Below the pieces are notes generated by a model. The model was not told where the DNA came from. It did no database searches and worked only from the letters and a program-made list of their open reading frames with translations. A program made the position numbers and the translations under genes. From contig JBGAPZ010000005.1 in the NCBI GenBank assembly GCA_044220975.1, positions 67,213-131,212 of the forward strand: a DNA stretch of 64,000 bases, given 5' to 3'. The stretch is from SZUA-430 sp044220975 (GTDB lineage: Bacteria > Pseudomonadota > Alphaproteobacteria > Micropepsales > Micropepsaceae). Below, one piece after another: positions 1-8,674 of the stretch. Position 1 is the first letter of the stretch. Every line of letters starts with the position of its first letter.

Positions 1-1
1 G

Positions 2-277
2 CGCACGTTCGGCACGGCGACATGGATGTATCGCGGGCTTTTCGAGGATGCAGGGGGCAAGCCGGTGCCGCCGAAGACGCGCGTGGAGAAGCCGGTTGCG
101 ATCGCCCGGTTCCCCGTCGATCTCATCCCCTTCCCACCGCGCTCGATGGTGGAGAAGTCGCTCAACGTCGTGCGGTGGACGGAATTCAAGCGTGGCGGCC
201 ACTTTGCGGCGATGGAGCGGCCACAGGACTTCATCGAAGACGTGCGCGCATTCGGCCGCGAGGTTGACGCCCTGTGA
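2..277 (+). CDS. Epoxide hydrolase, C-terminal part (cut by window start)
   Basis: The frame is open from the window edge to a TGA at 275-277. The visible C-terminus (VRWTEFKRGGHFAAMERPQDF) is nearly the same as the end of the next gene, so this is a paralogous alpha/beta-hydrolase of the epoxide hydrolase family. The His in GGHFAAME is the expected catalytic base of the Asp-Asp/Glu-His triad; the nucleophile lies upstream of the window. The stop overlaps the GTG start of the next gene (GTGA), which suggests an operon with translational coupling. The true start is not visible. Confidence 0.8.
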   Translation, partial: RTFGTATWMYRGLFEDAGGKPVPPKTRVEKPVAIARFPVDLIPFPPRSMVEKSLNVVRWTEFKRGGHFAAMERPQDFIEDVRAFGREVDAL

Positions 278-1452
278 AGCCGTTTCGCGTCGCCGTTCCG
301 CAGGGCGATATCGACGATCTGAAGGAGCGGCTCGCACGCGTGCGTTGGCCGAACGAACCCGCGGGCAATGCCGCTTGGGATTGGGGGACCAACCTTTCCT
401 ACATGCAGCGGCTGATCGCGCATTGGCGCGATGCGTTCGATTGGCGGCAGGCGGAGGCAGAGCTGAACCGGTTTCCGCAGTTCACCGTCGAGATGGCGGC
501 CGGCGGCGAAACACACGCGGTGCACTTCCTCTATGAGAAGGGATCAGGCCGCAAACCCTTGCCGCTGATCCTGACGCACGGTTGGCCTTCGACCTATCGC
601 GAGTTTCTCGATGTGGTCGAGCCGCTTGCGCATCCGGAGCGGTTCGGCGGCGATGCGAACGATGGGTTCGACGTGATCGTGCCGTCGTTGGTCGGTTACG
701 GATGGTCTTCCAAACCATCGACACCGATCGGGCCTGCTGCAATGGCTGAACTTTGGCATCGGTTGATGCACGATGTGTTGGGTTACGAGCGCTACGCGGC
801 GCAGGCCGGCGACTGGGGAAGCTTCGTCACCTCGCGGCTCGCGTTACAGCACCCGGAGAGCGTGATTGCGATTCACCTCACGATGCTGCCGCTTCGGCCT
901 TATCTCAAGCATCCGTCGCAACCGCCGGTCACGCCGGAGGAAGGCGCGTGGATCGAGAAGATGCAGGCTTGGTGGCGCCAAGAGGAAGGCTATCGCTCCA
1001 TCCAATCGACGAAGCCGATGGCGCTTGCGTTCGGCTTGATGGATTCGCCGGTGGGATTGGCCGGGTGGCTGGCCGACAAGTATTGGCGGCTTGGCGATAC
1101 GCGCAAGGATCATCCGTACGAGGGGATGGAGGCGCGGTTTCCGATGCACACGATGTGCACGCAGCTTTCGCTTTACTGGTTTTCGGGCACGATCAACTCG
1201 GCGAACATGCTCTACCGAGCTGGGCCGGCTGAGCGGAGCGCTCTTTTGAAGCCTGGCGAGCGCGTGACGGTGCCGACAGCGTATTCCGACTATCCGATGG
1301 ACGTGCTGCCGCCGACGCCCGAGTCATGGGGGCGGCGCGGCTACAACATCGTTCGCTGGCGCGAGATGAAAGCGGGCGGGCACTTCGCGGCGATGGAAGA
1401 GCCGAAGCTGTTTGCGAACGACGTGCGAGAGTTCTTTCGCGCGTATCGCTAG
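274..1452 (+). CDS. Epoxide hydrolase family protein (EHN domain plus alpha/beta-hydrolase)
   Basis: A 392-residue protein starting with GTG at 274. The first ~110 residues match the epoxide hydrolase N-terminal (EHN) domain (VPQGDIDDLKERLARVRWP). It is followed by the HGWP oxyanion-hole motif (residues 102-105), the nucleophile in GDWG (Asp170), and the catalytic His370 in GGHFAAME. Members open epoxides with water through an Asp-ester intermediate. There is no signal peptide, so it is probably cytoplasmic. The tandem copy just upstream suggests a duplicated pair, perhaps with different substrates. The substrate cannot be told from sequence; related plant- and microbe-type enzymes are also annotated as juvenile-hormone-type hydrolases. 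Confidence 0.88.
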   Translation: MKPFRVAVPQGDIDDLKERLARVRWPNEPAGNAAWDWGTNLSYMQRLIAHWRDAFDWRQAEAELNRFPQFTVEMAAGGETHAVHFLYEKGSGRKPLPLILTHGWPSTYREFLDVVEPLAHPERFGGDANDGFDVIVPSLVGYGWSSKPSTPIGPAAMAELWHRLMHDVLGYERYAAQAGDWGSFVTSRLALQHPESVIAIHLTMLPLRPYLKHPSQPPVTPEEGAWIEKMQAWWRQEEGYRSIQSTKPMALAFGLMDSPVGLAGWLADKYWRLGDTRKDHPYEGMEARFPMHTMCTQLSLYWFSGTINSANMLYRAGPAERSALLKPGERVTVPTAYSDYPMDVLPPTPESWGRRGYNIVRWREMKAGGHFAAMEEPKLFANDVREFFRAYR

Positions 1453-1889
1453 ACGAGGGGAAATCGCGATTGGCGATACGTCCAGATGATCCCCCAGAGC
1501 GCAGCCAACCATGCGGCAACAATCCAGGCTGTGGACACTACGTAGTCGAAACTGGTTCCTACGGACGGCGCGTAGCCCTTTGACATTGTGAGACCCGTTA
1601 GTTCGACGAAAATACCGGCGCCTCCGAAGCTCAGGGCGTAGAGCAGCGGTGCTGAGGGTGTGAAGCCCTTGCGCAAGAGAATAGCGGCATAGGCGATTGA
1701 TATCGTTGCAATCGTCGATGTCGTTGCGATCCTGCTGAACGCCTTCATCGTCGAATCTGTCGCAAGATTCTCCACGACCGACCTGACGCCCAGCCCGGAT
1801 ATCAAAAAACCGACCGCTAGTCCGCCAACGTAGGTGACCAGCAATGCAATGCGAACTGTCTTATTCAAGGTCGCCTCACTTGAGCACAC
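1449..1889 (-). CDS. Small polytopic membrane protein, unknown function
   Basis: A 146-residue protein with four clear hydrophobic segments (about residues 11-35, 55-72, 80-98 and 118-138) and no domain I recognise. The GTG at 1889 gives the longest form. A TTG at 1868, eight codons in and preceded by GTGAGG at good spacing, is an equally plausible start. The 3' end overlaps the stop of the convergent epoxide hydrolase gene by four bases. Coding sense is supported by the regular alternation of hydrophobic helices; function is unknown. Confidence 0.55.
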   Translation of the reverse strand: MCSSEATLNKTVRIALLVTYVGGLAVGFLISGLGVRSVVENLATDSTMKAFSRIATTSTIATISIAYAAILLRKGFTPSAPLLYALSFGGAGIFVELTGLTMSKGYAPSVGTSFDYVVSTAWIVAAWLAALWGIIWTYRQSRFPLV

Positions 1890-1995
1890 TCTAGCCGAAA
1901 CGCGCGATGCTCGTTGTGACGGCGGCTACTACCGCGACATCCTAGCGCCCATAGGCGGAATATACAGGTGAGAGGCCGACGCTCCCAAACCGAGC

Positions 1996-2958
1996 TCAGG
2001 CCAACCCGACGCGGCCCATCGCTAGGTATTTGTCCCAGCGTTGTTTGCGAAGCGCCTCGGGCGTCAGGGCTTCGAGTTCGGTGAGGGCGAGGTCGATGGC
2101 GTCGCCGGTGTCTTCGATGGCGCGGTCGCGTCCGCGGTGGGCGCCGCCAACGGGTTCGGCGACGATGGAATCGATGATGCGCAGTTGCTGCAGATCTTGG
2201 GCCGTGATCTTCAGCGCGGCCGCTGCGTCTTGCGCCTTGGCTGCCGAACGCCAGAGGATCGATGAGCAGCCTTCCGGCGTGATGACCGAATAGATCGCGT
2301 GTTCCAGCATGATGACGCGGTCGCCGGCGGCGATTGCGATGGCGCCACCCGACATGCCCTCGCCGATAATGACGGAGACGAGCGGTACGTTCAGCGTGAG
2401 GCAACGTTCGGTGCCGCGCGCGATCGCTTCGCCTTGGCCCCGCTCTTCGGCGCTGACGCCCGGGTAGGCGCCGGCGCTGTCGACCAGCGTAATCACCGGC
2501 ATGTTGAAGCGTTCGGCCAATGTCATGAGGCGCACCGCTTTGCGGTAGCCGTCCGGCATCGCCATGCCGAAGTTGTGGCGGAGGCGCGTCTTGGTGTCGT
2601 TGCCCTTCTCATGGCCAATGACCATCACGGAGCGGCCGCGGAAATTGCCCATGCCGCCGAGGATTGCTTTGTCGTCGGCGTAAGAGCGATCGCCAGCCAG
2701 CGGTGTGAAGTCTTGGATTAGCGCGTGGACATAGTCGAGGAAGTGCGGACGTTCCGGATGCCTGGCGACCATCGTCTTTTGCCAGGGCGTCAGCTTCGAA
2801 TACGTGTCGGCGAGAAGCGCGCGGGCTTTCTCTTCCAGCCGCGAAACCTCTTCGTCGATCGAGACGGGATGCTCGCCCTGCGTGGCAACGCGGCGGAGTT
2901 CTTCCACCTTCCCTTCCAGGTCGGCGATCGGCTTTTCGAAATCGAGATAGGTGGTCAT
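1996..2958 (-). CDS. accA: Acetyl-CoA carboxylase carboxyltransferase subunit alpha
   Basis: A 320-residue protein, the usual length for AccA. It pairs with AccD to transfer the carboxyl group from carboxybiotin to acetyl-CoA, the first committed step of fatty-acid synthesis, in the cytoplasm. Visible family signatures are the N-terminal coiled helix (DFEKPIADLEGKVEELR), ILGGMGNFRGRSVMVIGHEKG, and the acyl-CoA/carboxybiotin site EGMSGGAIAIAAGDRVIMLEHAIYSVITPEGCSSILWR. It stands alone, with accD and accBC not in the window, which is common. Upstream lies the divergent ECF41 operon promoter. Confidence 0.97.
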   Translation of the reverse strand: MTTYLDFEKPIADLEGKVEELRRVATQGEHPVSIDEEVSRLEEKARALLADTYSKLTPWQKTMVARHPERPHFLDYVHALIQDFTPLAGDRSYADDKAILGGMGNFRGRSVMVIGHEKGNDTKTRLRHNFGMAMPDGYRKAVRLMTLAERFNMPVITLVDSAGAYPGVSAEERGQGEAIARGTERCLTLNVPLVSVIIGEGMSGGAIAIAAGDRVIMLEHAIYSVITPEGCSSILWRSAAKAQDAAAALKITAQDLQQLRIIDSIVAEPVGGAHRGRDRAIEDTGDAIDLALTELEALTPEALRKQRWDKYLAMGRVGLA

Positions 2959-3082
2959 GCTGCACTGCCCACGTGGCGCGCGCCCAAGGAATCACGAAGG
3001 TGAGCCAAAGGGTTAGCCCTTATTGCGTCGTTCTGTCGCGACAGTTGCCCGATTGCTGGCGGGGTTGTCAACGCTTGGTGCC

Positions 3083-3109
3083 TGTCACACTGGCGGGGTC
3101 GGCCGCGTC
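3083..3109 (+). promoter_or_regulatory. Putative ECF41 sigma-factor promoter (TGTCACA-N16-CGTC)
   Basis: TGTCACA lies at 3083-3089 and CGTC at 3106-3109, with exactly 16 bases between. This matches the published ECF41-type promoter consensus as I recall it. It lies 27 bases before the first ATG (3137) of an operon whose last gene is an ECF41 sigma factor, so autoregulation is the natural inference. Not tested. Confidence 0.7.
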
Positions 3110-3136
3110 ATAGAGGGCATGGAGGTCCAAACCCGC

Positions 3137-3508
3137 ATGAAAATACTAGCGTTTATCTTGGCAGCGATGATGGCCGCGAACGGGGCTTACATGTTTGTGG
3201 ACCCGCCCGGTTGGTATGCGGCGGTGCCGGGTGTGCCGGACACCGGACCGCTTAACCTTCATTTCGTGCGCGACATCGGCATCGCGTACGTCACCGGTGG
3301 CGTGGCGCTCGCGTGGAGCGCGCTTGGCGCCGGGTGGCGCGCGAGTGCGCTGGCCGCGCTCTTCATCGGCGGGCACTCGCTGTTGCATGCGGGTGAGACC
3401 ATCATGGGTCACCATCACGATGTAGTCCTGAACGAGCTTGTCGCCGTGCATCTGCCCGCGGTGCTTGCGGTGGTCGTTAGTGTTTTTCAGAAGCGGAGCA
3501 TGTCATGA
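3137..3508 (+). CDS. Small membrane protein of ECF41 operon
   Basis: 123 residues from the ATG at 3137, which has a GGAGG at 3121-3125. A longer frame opens at 3023 but would put the ECF41-like promoter inside the gene. The protein has four hydrophobic segments and a conserved-looking block (PPGWYAAVPGVPDTGPLNLHFVRDIGIAYV). I know no named function. The 3' end overlaps the AhpD-like gene by ATGA, so it is co-transcribed and probably part of the sigma-factor response. Confidence 0.72.
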   Translation: MKILAFILAAMMAANGAYMFVDPPGWYAAVPGVPDTGPLNLHFVRDIGIAYVTGGVALAWSALGAGWRASALAALFIGGHSLLHAGETIMGHHHDVVLNELVAVHLPAVLAVVVSVFQKRSMS

Positions 3509-4047
3509 ATCGATGGTTGCTCACCAAGTTGCTCGCATGGGGTAAGACCCAGATTGGCGACGTGAACATGGACTATGCCTATCACCTACGCGATGTTGAG
3601 CCGTCGCGGCTGTGGCGGTTCTCGATGATCAAGGCGGTCGAAGGCAATCGTAAGCATACGCCCGCCGATGCCTATCATACGGCTGGTATGGCGGCCGCGA
3701 TGGTCGAGGATTGCGGGCCCTGCGTGCAGATCCACGTGAACCTGGCGCTGAAAGACGGCGTCGATGCGGACGTGCTGCGTGCGCTTGCGACAAGACAGCT
3801 GGATAAGGTTCCGCCGCACGTGGCGCTGGCGTTTCGATATGGTGATACGGTTTCGCGTGGCGAGATGGCCGATGACATACGTGACGCGATCCGCAAGCTG
3901 TGGGGCGAGAAGGGTTTGATCGAACTTGCCTTTGTGGTTGCGACCGCGCGCTTCTATCCGGCATTGAAGCGCGGCATGGGCTTTGCGCACACGTGTGAGC
4001 GCGTTGTCGTGAACGATCGCGAGACTTTGACGGCGAAGGCGGCATGA
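3505..4047 (+). CDS. Carboxymuconolactone decarboxylase / AhpD-like protein
   Basis: A 180-residue cytoplasmic protein with the AhpD-type redox motif CxxCxxxH at Cys70, Cys73 and His77 (EDCGPCVQIHVN), preceded by the usual glutamate. Such proteins are small disulphide reductases or peroxidase partners. Carboxymuconolactone decarboxylase-like genes are the hallmark neighbours of ECF41 sigma factors (the COE group: carboxymuconolactone decarboxylase, oxidoreductase, epimerase). It overlaps both neighbours by ATGA, so it sits in one tight operon. It is the likely main target of the sigma factor; its substrate is unknown. Confidence 0.88.
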   Translation: MNRWLLTKLLAWGKTQIGDVNMDYAYHLRDVEPSRLWRFSMIKAVEGNRKHTPADAYHTAGMAAAMVEDCGPCVQIHVNLALKDGVDADVLRALATRQLDKVPPHVALAFRYGDTVSRGEMADDIRDAIRKLWGEKGLIELAFVVATARFYPALKRGMGFAHTCERVVVNDRETLTAKAA

Positions 4048-4916
4048 ACGCGGTTGAGACCTTCGAGATCGAACGCAAGCGGTTGACCCACGTCGCCTAC
4101 CGGATGCTTGGCCGGTGGAGCGAAGCGGAAGACGCCGTGCAGGACGCCTACCTGCGCTGGCGGGCCGCCGATCAAGGGTCGATCGCGACGCCTGCGGCGT
4201 GGCTGACCACGGTGACCGTTCGGCTGTGCTTGGACCGCATGCGACGAGCGAAAGCTTCACGCGAAGTCTATGTGGGGCCTTGGCTGCCGGAGCCCATTTT
4301 GACCATGGAAGACGGCGAACGGCGCGAGGCGGAGATGGAAACGTTCGCGGACGATCTTTCGCTTGGGCTAATGGTGGTGTTGGAGCGCTTGGGGCCGGAG
4401 GAACGCGCAGCGTTCATTCTTCGCGAAGCGTTCGACAGTTCGTACGCCGAGATCGCCGCGGCTCTGGGAAAGAACGAACCGGCGGTACGCCAGTTGATAT
4501 CGCGGGCGCGCGAGCGGGTGCGCGCGGAGCGGCCACGGTTTCGGGCGGCACCCGATGCGCACCAGCGCTTGATGACAGAGTTCCTGTCTGCCGTCGCGGC
4601 GAACGATACGTCCCGGCTTGTGGCTCTGATGAAGAGCGACGTCCGCTTCGTGAGTGACGGGGGCGGCAAGGCGCCGGCGGCACTTCGAGTTGTGGACTCG
4701 CCCGCAGAGGTTGCCCAGTTGATCATCCATCTTGCCGGAGCGAAGGGCGGTCCGCGCGCGATGAAGTTCGTTACCGTGAATGGCGTGCCGTCTGTCTGGT
4801 TCGTCGATGGCCAAGGTTTCGAGACCGTCGCGCAGTTGGACGTTGATGGCGACCTGATTGGCGCCATCTACGTCGTGCGCAACCCCGAGAAGCTTGCACA
4901 CATAAAACTTCACTGA
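4044..4916 (+). CDS. ECF41-group RNA polymerase sigma factor with fused SnoaL-like domain (SigJ type)
   Basis: A 290-residue protein. Sigma region 2 covers roughly residues 9-75 and region 4 residues ~108-160 (ERLGPEERAAFILREAFDSSYAEIAAALGKNEPAVRQLISRAR). A C-terminal SnoaL-like domain follows from about 172 to the end. The three ECF41 signature motifs are present: WLPEP (80-84) in the linker, DGGGK (205-209; usually DGGGR) and NPEKL (280-284; usually NPDKL). In this group the fused domain replaces a separate anti-sigma factor and regulates activity. The start overlaps the AhpD-like gene (ATGA). It ends directly against the convergent transporter gene. Confidence 0.93.
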   Translation: MNAVETFEIERKRLTHVAYRMLGRWSEAEDAVQDAYLRWRAADQGSIATPAAWLTTVTVRLCLDRMRRAKASREVYVGPWLPEPILTMEDGERREAEMETFADDLSLGLMVVLERLGPEERAAFILREAFDSSYAEIAAALGKNEPAVRQLISRARERVRAERPRFRAAPDAHQRLMTEFLSAVAANDTSRLVALMKSDVRFVSDGGGKAPAALRVVDSPAEVAQLIIHLAGAKGGPRAMKFVTVNGVPSVWFVDGQGFETVAQLDVDGDLIGAIYVVRNPEKLAHIKLH

Positions 4917-6707
4917 CTACTCGGCAGGCGACGGCTTGGCGGCCTTCGCTGCTTCGATGGGCCTGTCGAGCCGACCGAGGAGCGGCGACACGAGCAGCAC
5001 CGCTATGCCGATGCCGGCGCCCCAGATCGCGACGTTCGTGAACACGCCGATGTATGTGTGCAGCGCGGCCGCGGGGTCTAGCACCTGCCCCGCCACGGTC
5101 TGTGCTGCTGTTAGCCGGGCGACGAAGCCTGCAAGGAGGCCAGCCCACGCCGAGCCCAAAAACCATGTCGCCATAATCGTCGCGACAGTCGCTTTGGGCG
5201 ACAGCTTCGTCATTTGCGCTAAGCCCACTGGCGATAGGAACAGTTCGCCTGTGGTGTGCAGGAAGTACATGCCGACGAGGAAGATCATCGGCACGCGGTA
5301 CTCGGTGTTCGCAAAGTTCTCGGCGCCCCAGACCAACACGCCGAAGCCGGCTGCGATTTGCAGCATCGCGAGGCCGAATTTTGCCGGCGCGTTCGGGTCA
5401 AGGTGGCGCGGCTCCAGGTAGGCCCAGAGCCCTGCGAAGATCGGCGCTAGGATGAGGATGAAGCCGGAGTTGAACGACTGCGTTTGGGCTGGCGTCATCG
5501 CGAAGCCGAACAGCTCAAGCTCGGTGTTGCGCTGCGCAAACTGATTGAGCGACGAGCCTGCTTGGTTGAACAACGTGAAATAGGCGACAGAAAATAGGAT
5601 CAGCGTGAGTGCCAAGATCATGCGCTGAGCTTCGGCGCGCGTGCACTGCGTGATCATGAAATAGATCAGGTAGATAAGCACGACGATCGATCCGGCAAGA
5701 AGCGCATAGCCGACGAGCTCGAAGCGCTGCATCAGAAGCCAAACGATGCCAAGCGGGATGATGACGGCTGCGTAAATCCACCACTCCAGTTTCACACCGG
5801 CAACAGGCCGTGCGAGCTTAATCGGATCGGGCGGTTCGCCTTTACCTTCGAGCAGCGGCTTGCCGAGCACGAAGACGATGTAGCCGGCGAGCATGCCGAC
5901 GCTTGCAAGCCCAAAGCCCGCCCACCAGCCCACTTCCTGGCCGAGCCAACCGCAGATTATGGCGGCCCAGAACGAGCCCAGATTGATGCCGTAGTAGAAC
6001 AACGTGAAGCCAGAGTCGCGGCGCGGATCGGCCTGCGGGTAGAGTTGACCGACGAGCGAGGAGATGTTGGGCTTTAAGAAACCGACGCCCATCACAATCA
6101 GCGACAGCGCGAGATAAAAGATGCCGACATAGAACGGATCGCGTTCTTTGACGGTGAGCTCATACGAGCCCTTCGCCAGGACCGAGGGGAGCGCCCCGCC
6201 TGCGGCAAGCCCTTTGATCTCCAGGTCACCGCCGCTCGTGGCGCCGATCGCGTATTTGGCTCCATCGACGAGCAAGCTGACTTGCCGCGCGTTGCCGCGA
6301 CCCTCGACGTCGAATGTATACTCCTGTCCTTGGTAGCTAAGAATTTGCTTCGCCGGTTCGCCTTCAAGCGCCATCGTGGCGTGGCCCGCGACCAGCAGCA
6401 ACGCTCCGAACGCGACCGCTTTGCGAGTGCCCAGATAGTGGTCGGCCAAGAAGCCGCCGAGGAGCGGCAGAAGGTACACTAGAGCGCCGTAGGCAGCGTA
6501 CTGGCCGTTCGCGAACGCGTCGTCGAACAGGAAGTGCTGGGTCAGGTAGAAGATCAACAGGCCGCGCATGCCGTAGAACGAGAATCGCTCCCACATCTCG
6601 GCGAAAAAGAGAATGAAGAGGCCCTTGGGGTGGCGGCGGATCTGCAGCAACACCGGAATCGCGGTCACGATCGTGATGAAGATGCCGGCGACGGCGATCA
6701 TGTTCAT
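4917..6707 (-). CDS. POT/PTR family proton-dependent peptide transporter
   Basis: A 596-residue inner-membrane protein of the major facilitator superfamily. The POT proton-coupling motif ExxERFSFYG is seen as EMWERFSFYG near residues 37-46, with many transmembrane helices. Members import di- and tripeptides with protons. About 75 residues of mostly polar sequence (roughly residues 115-190, EGEPAKQ...TVKERDP) interrupt the N-terminal helix bundle; the basic fold lacks this. ATG at 6707 is followed by a second ATG two codons on. It lies on the same strand as kup, 62 bases downstream, but the pair is not an obvious functional unit. Confidence 0.9.
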   Translation of the reverse strand: MNMIAVAGIFITIVTAIPVLLQIRRHPKGLFILFFAEMWERFSFYGMRGLLIFYLTQHFLFDDAFANGQYAAYGALVYLLPLLGGFLADHYLGTRKAVAFGALLLVAGHATMALEGEPAKQILSYQGQEYTFDVEGRGNARQVSLLVDGAKYAIGATSGGDLEIKGLAAGGALPSVLAKGSYELTVKERDPFYVGIFYLALSLIVMGVGFLKPNISSLVGQLYPQADPRRDSGFTLFYYGINLGSFWAAIICGWLGQEVGWWAGFGLASVGMLAGYIVFVLGKPLLEGKGEPPDPIKLARPVAGVKLEWWIYAAVIIPLGIVWLLMQRFELVGYALLAGSIVVLIYLIYFMITQCTRAEAQRMILALTLILFSVAYFTLFNQAGSSLNQFAQRNTELELFGFAMTPAQTQSFNSGFILILAPIFAGLWAYLEPRHLDPNAPAKFGLAMLQIAAGFGVLVWGAENFANTEYRVPMIFLVGMYFLHTTGELFLSPVGLAQMTKLSPKATVATIMATWFLGSAWAGLLAGFVARLTAAQTVAGQVLDPAAALHTYIGVFTNVAIWGAGIGIAVLLVSPLLGRLDRPIEAAKAAKPSPAE

Positions 6708-6769
6708 AGCTTTGCCCCTGAGCGACGCTCGGGACTATCATACCAACGACGAGGCCGGAAGAGTGGCGA

Positions 6770-8650
6770 CTAGATCTCGACCTGCGTGCCCATCTCGACC
6801 ACTCGGTTCGCGGGGATGCGAAAGAAGCGGGTGGCGGACAGCGCGGCCGCCTGCATGGCAATAAAGAGCGCGGCTTGCCAGCGACGGAGTTCAGAGCGGC
6901 GGGCGGGGATGAGCGTTTCTCGCCCCAGGAAGAACGTCGTTTGCATCAGATCGAACGACAGGCCGAATTGGCGGCAGAGTTCGAGCGCGCGCGGGACATC
7001 GGGCCGCTCCATGAAACCGTAGTGAACGATGACTTGGTGGAAGCCTTTGCCGAGCTTTTCCACCTCGATGCGATTGGCATCGGATACGCGCGGGAAGTCC
7101 TTCACGTCGACTTTCATGAGCACCACGCGTTCGTGGACGACGTGATTGTGCTTCAAATTGTGCAGGAACGCGGTCGGGATCACGGCCGGGTTCGAGGTCA
7201 TGAACACAGCTGTACCGCTGACTCGTTCGGTCGTGCGGTCCCACGTCTCCAAGAACTCGCGGATCGGCATTGCATCGCGGTAAAGTTTCGTCACCAGAAT
7301 TTCGCGACCTCTGTTCCAAACCATGAAGGCGGCGAGCGCTGTAGCTGCGGCGACGATCGGGAACCAGCCGCCGGTTGGAATCTTCAGCGTGTTCGAGGCC
7401 AAGAACATGAAGTCTACGATAAAGAAACCGCCAAACACGGAATAGGCCAGCCAGCGGTTCCAGCCCCACAGCCAGCGCGCGACCACGGCGGCCAACAGGC
7501 CGTCGATCATCATTGCACCGGTGACTGCAAGGCCGTAGGCGTGCGTCAAGGCGCTTGAGTTTTGGAACATGATCACCACGATCGCGACACCGATCATGAG
7601 CAGGTAATTGATCTGGGGGATGTAGATTTGCCCCATCTCGGTTGCCGACGTGTGGCGGATGTCCATGCGCGGCAGGTAGCCCAGCTGGATCGCCTGCCGG
7701 GTCAGCGAGAACACGCCGGAGATCACGGCTTGGGAGGCTATGATCGTGGCGCAGGTCGCCAACAAGACCATCGGGTAGAGCGCCCAGTCGGGTGCAAGAT
7801 GGAAGAACGGATTCTTGATCGCCGCGGGATCGGATAAGAGCAGCGCGCCTTGACCGAAGTAGTTCAACAGCAAGCAGATCGATACACCGGCCCATGCTGC
7901 GCGAATGGGGCCACGGCCGAAGTGGCCCATATCAGCGTAGAGCGCCTCGGCGCCCGTCACGCAGAGCACAATCGCGCCCAAGGCGACGAACGTGATCCAG
8001 GGCTTATCGATAATCAGGTCGATCGCGTAGCCCGGCCAAATCGCGCTTAAGATCGCTGGGCGTTGGAGGACCTCGATCAAGCCTAAGGTCCCTATGGTCA
8101 GGAACCACAAAATCATGATCGGCGCGAACATGCGACCGACGCCAGCGGTGCCGCGGCTCTGCAGCATGAAGAGGGCGACCAGGATCACCGTCGCTAACGG
8201 AACGACGGCGTGATCGAAGGCGTCGGTCGCGACGCGCAAGCCTTCGACCGCAGAGAGAACGGACACGGACGGCGTAATCAACGCGTCGCCGTAGAAGAGC
8301 GACAGCCCAGTCAGCGCGAGCAGCCAGATGATGCGCCGACGGCGCGGCGCGGCATGGCCAGTTCGCAGTGCCAGCGAAGCCAGCGAAAGCACGCCGCCTT
8401 CGCCCTTGTTGTCGGCGCGCATGATGAAGACGCAATATTTCAAGGTCACGACGATCACGAGCGACCAGACTGCGAGCGAGAGAACGCCATAGACGGACGT
8501 CTCGTTCAGGCCCATGCCACCGGTGAACGTTTCGCGCATCATGTAGAGCGGGCTGGTGCCGATGTCGCCGAACACAATGCCGAGCGCCGCCAACGCCAAC
8601 GTGCGTTGGCGCGCGGTCTGCGCTTTTGGGTCGGTGAGGGTGGTGTCCAT
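6770..8650 (-). CDS. kup: Low-affinity potassium transporter Kup
   Basis: A 626-residue protein, the normal Kup/Trk-unrelated KUP length. It begins with the family hallmark ALGIVFGDIGTSPLYMMRETF and has about twelve transmembrane segments, followed by a ~170-residue cytoplasmic C-terminal domain ending in RIPANRVVEMGTQVEI. It imports K+ with protons at the inner membrane. The start ATG at 8650 leaves a 24-base gap after the upstream lyase gene, so the two may be co-transcribed. Confidence 0.95.
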   Translation of the reverse strand: MDTTLTDPKAQTARQRTLALAALGIVFGDIGTSPLYMMRETFTGGMGLNETSVYGVLSLAVWSLVIVVTLKYCVFIMRADNKGEGGVLSLASLALRTGHAAPRRRRIIWLLALTGLSLFYGDALITPSVSVLSAVEGLRVATDAFDHAVVPLATVILVALFMLQSRGTAGVGRMFAPIMILWFLTIGTLGLIEVLQRPAILSAIWPGYAIDLIIDKPWITFVALGAIVLCVTGAEALYADMGHFGRGPIRAAWAGVSICLLLNYFGQGALLLSDPAAIKNPFFHLAPDWALYPMVLLATCATIIASQAVISGVFSLTRQAIQLGYLPRMDIRHTSATEMGQIYIPQINYLLMIGVAIVVIMFQNSSALTHAYGLAVTGAMMIDGLLAAVVARWLWGWNRWLAYSVFGGFFIVDFMFLASNTLKIPTGGWFPIVAAATALAAFMVWNRGREILVTKLYRDAMPIREFLETWDRTTERVSGTAVFMTSNPAVIPTAFLHNLKHNHVVHERVVLMKVDVKDFPRVSDANRIEVEKLGKGFHQVIVHYGFMERPDVPRALELCRQFGLSFDLMQTTFFLGRETLIPARRSELRRWQAALFIAMQAAALSATRFFRIPANRVVEMGTQVEI

Positions 8651-8674
8651 GGGCGCGCTCGCGGGAAGACCGCG

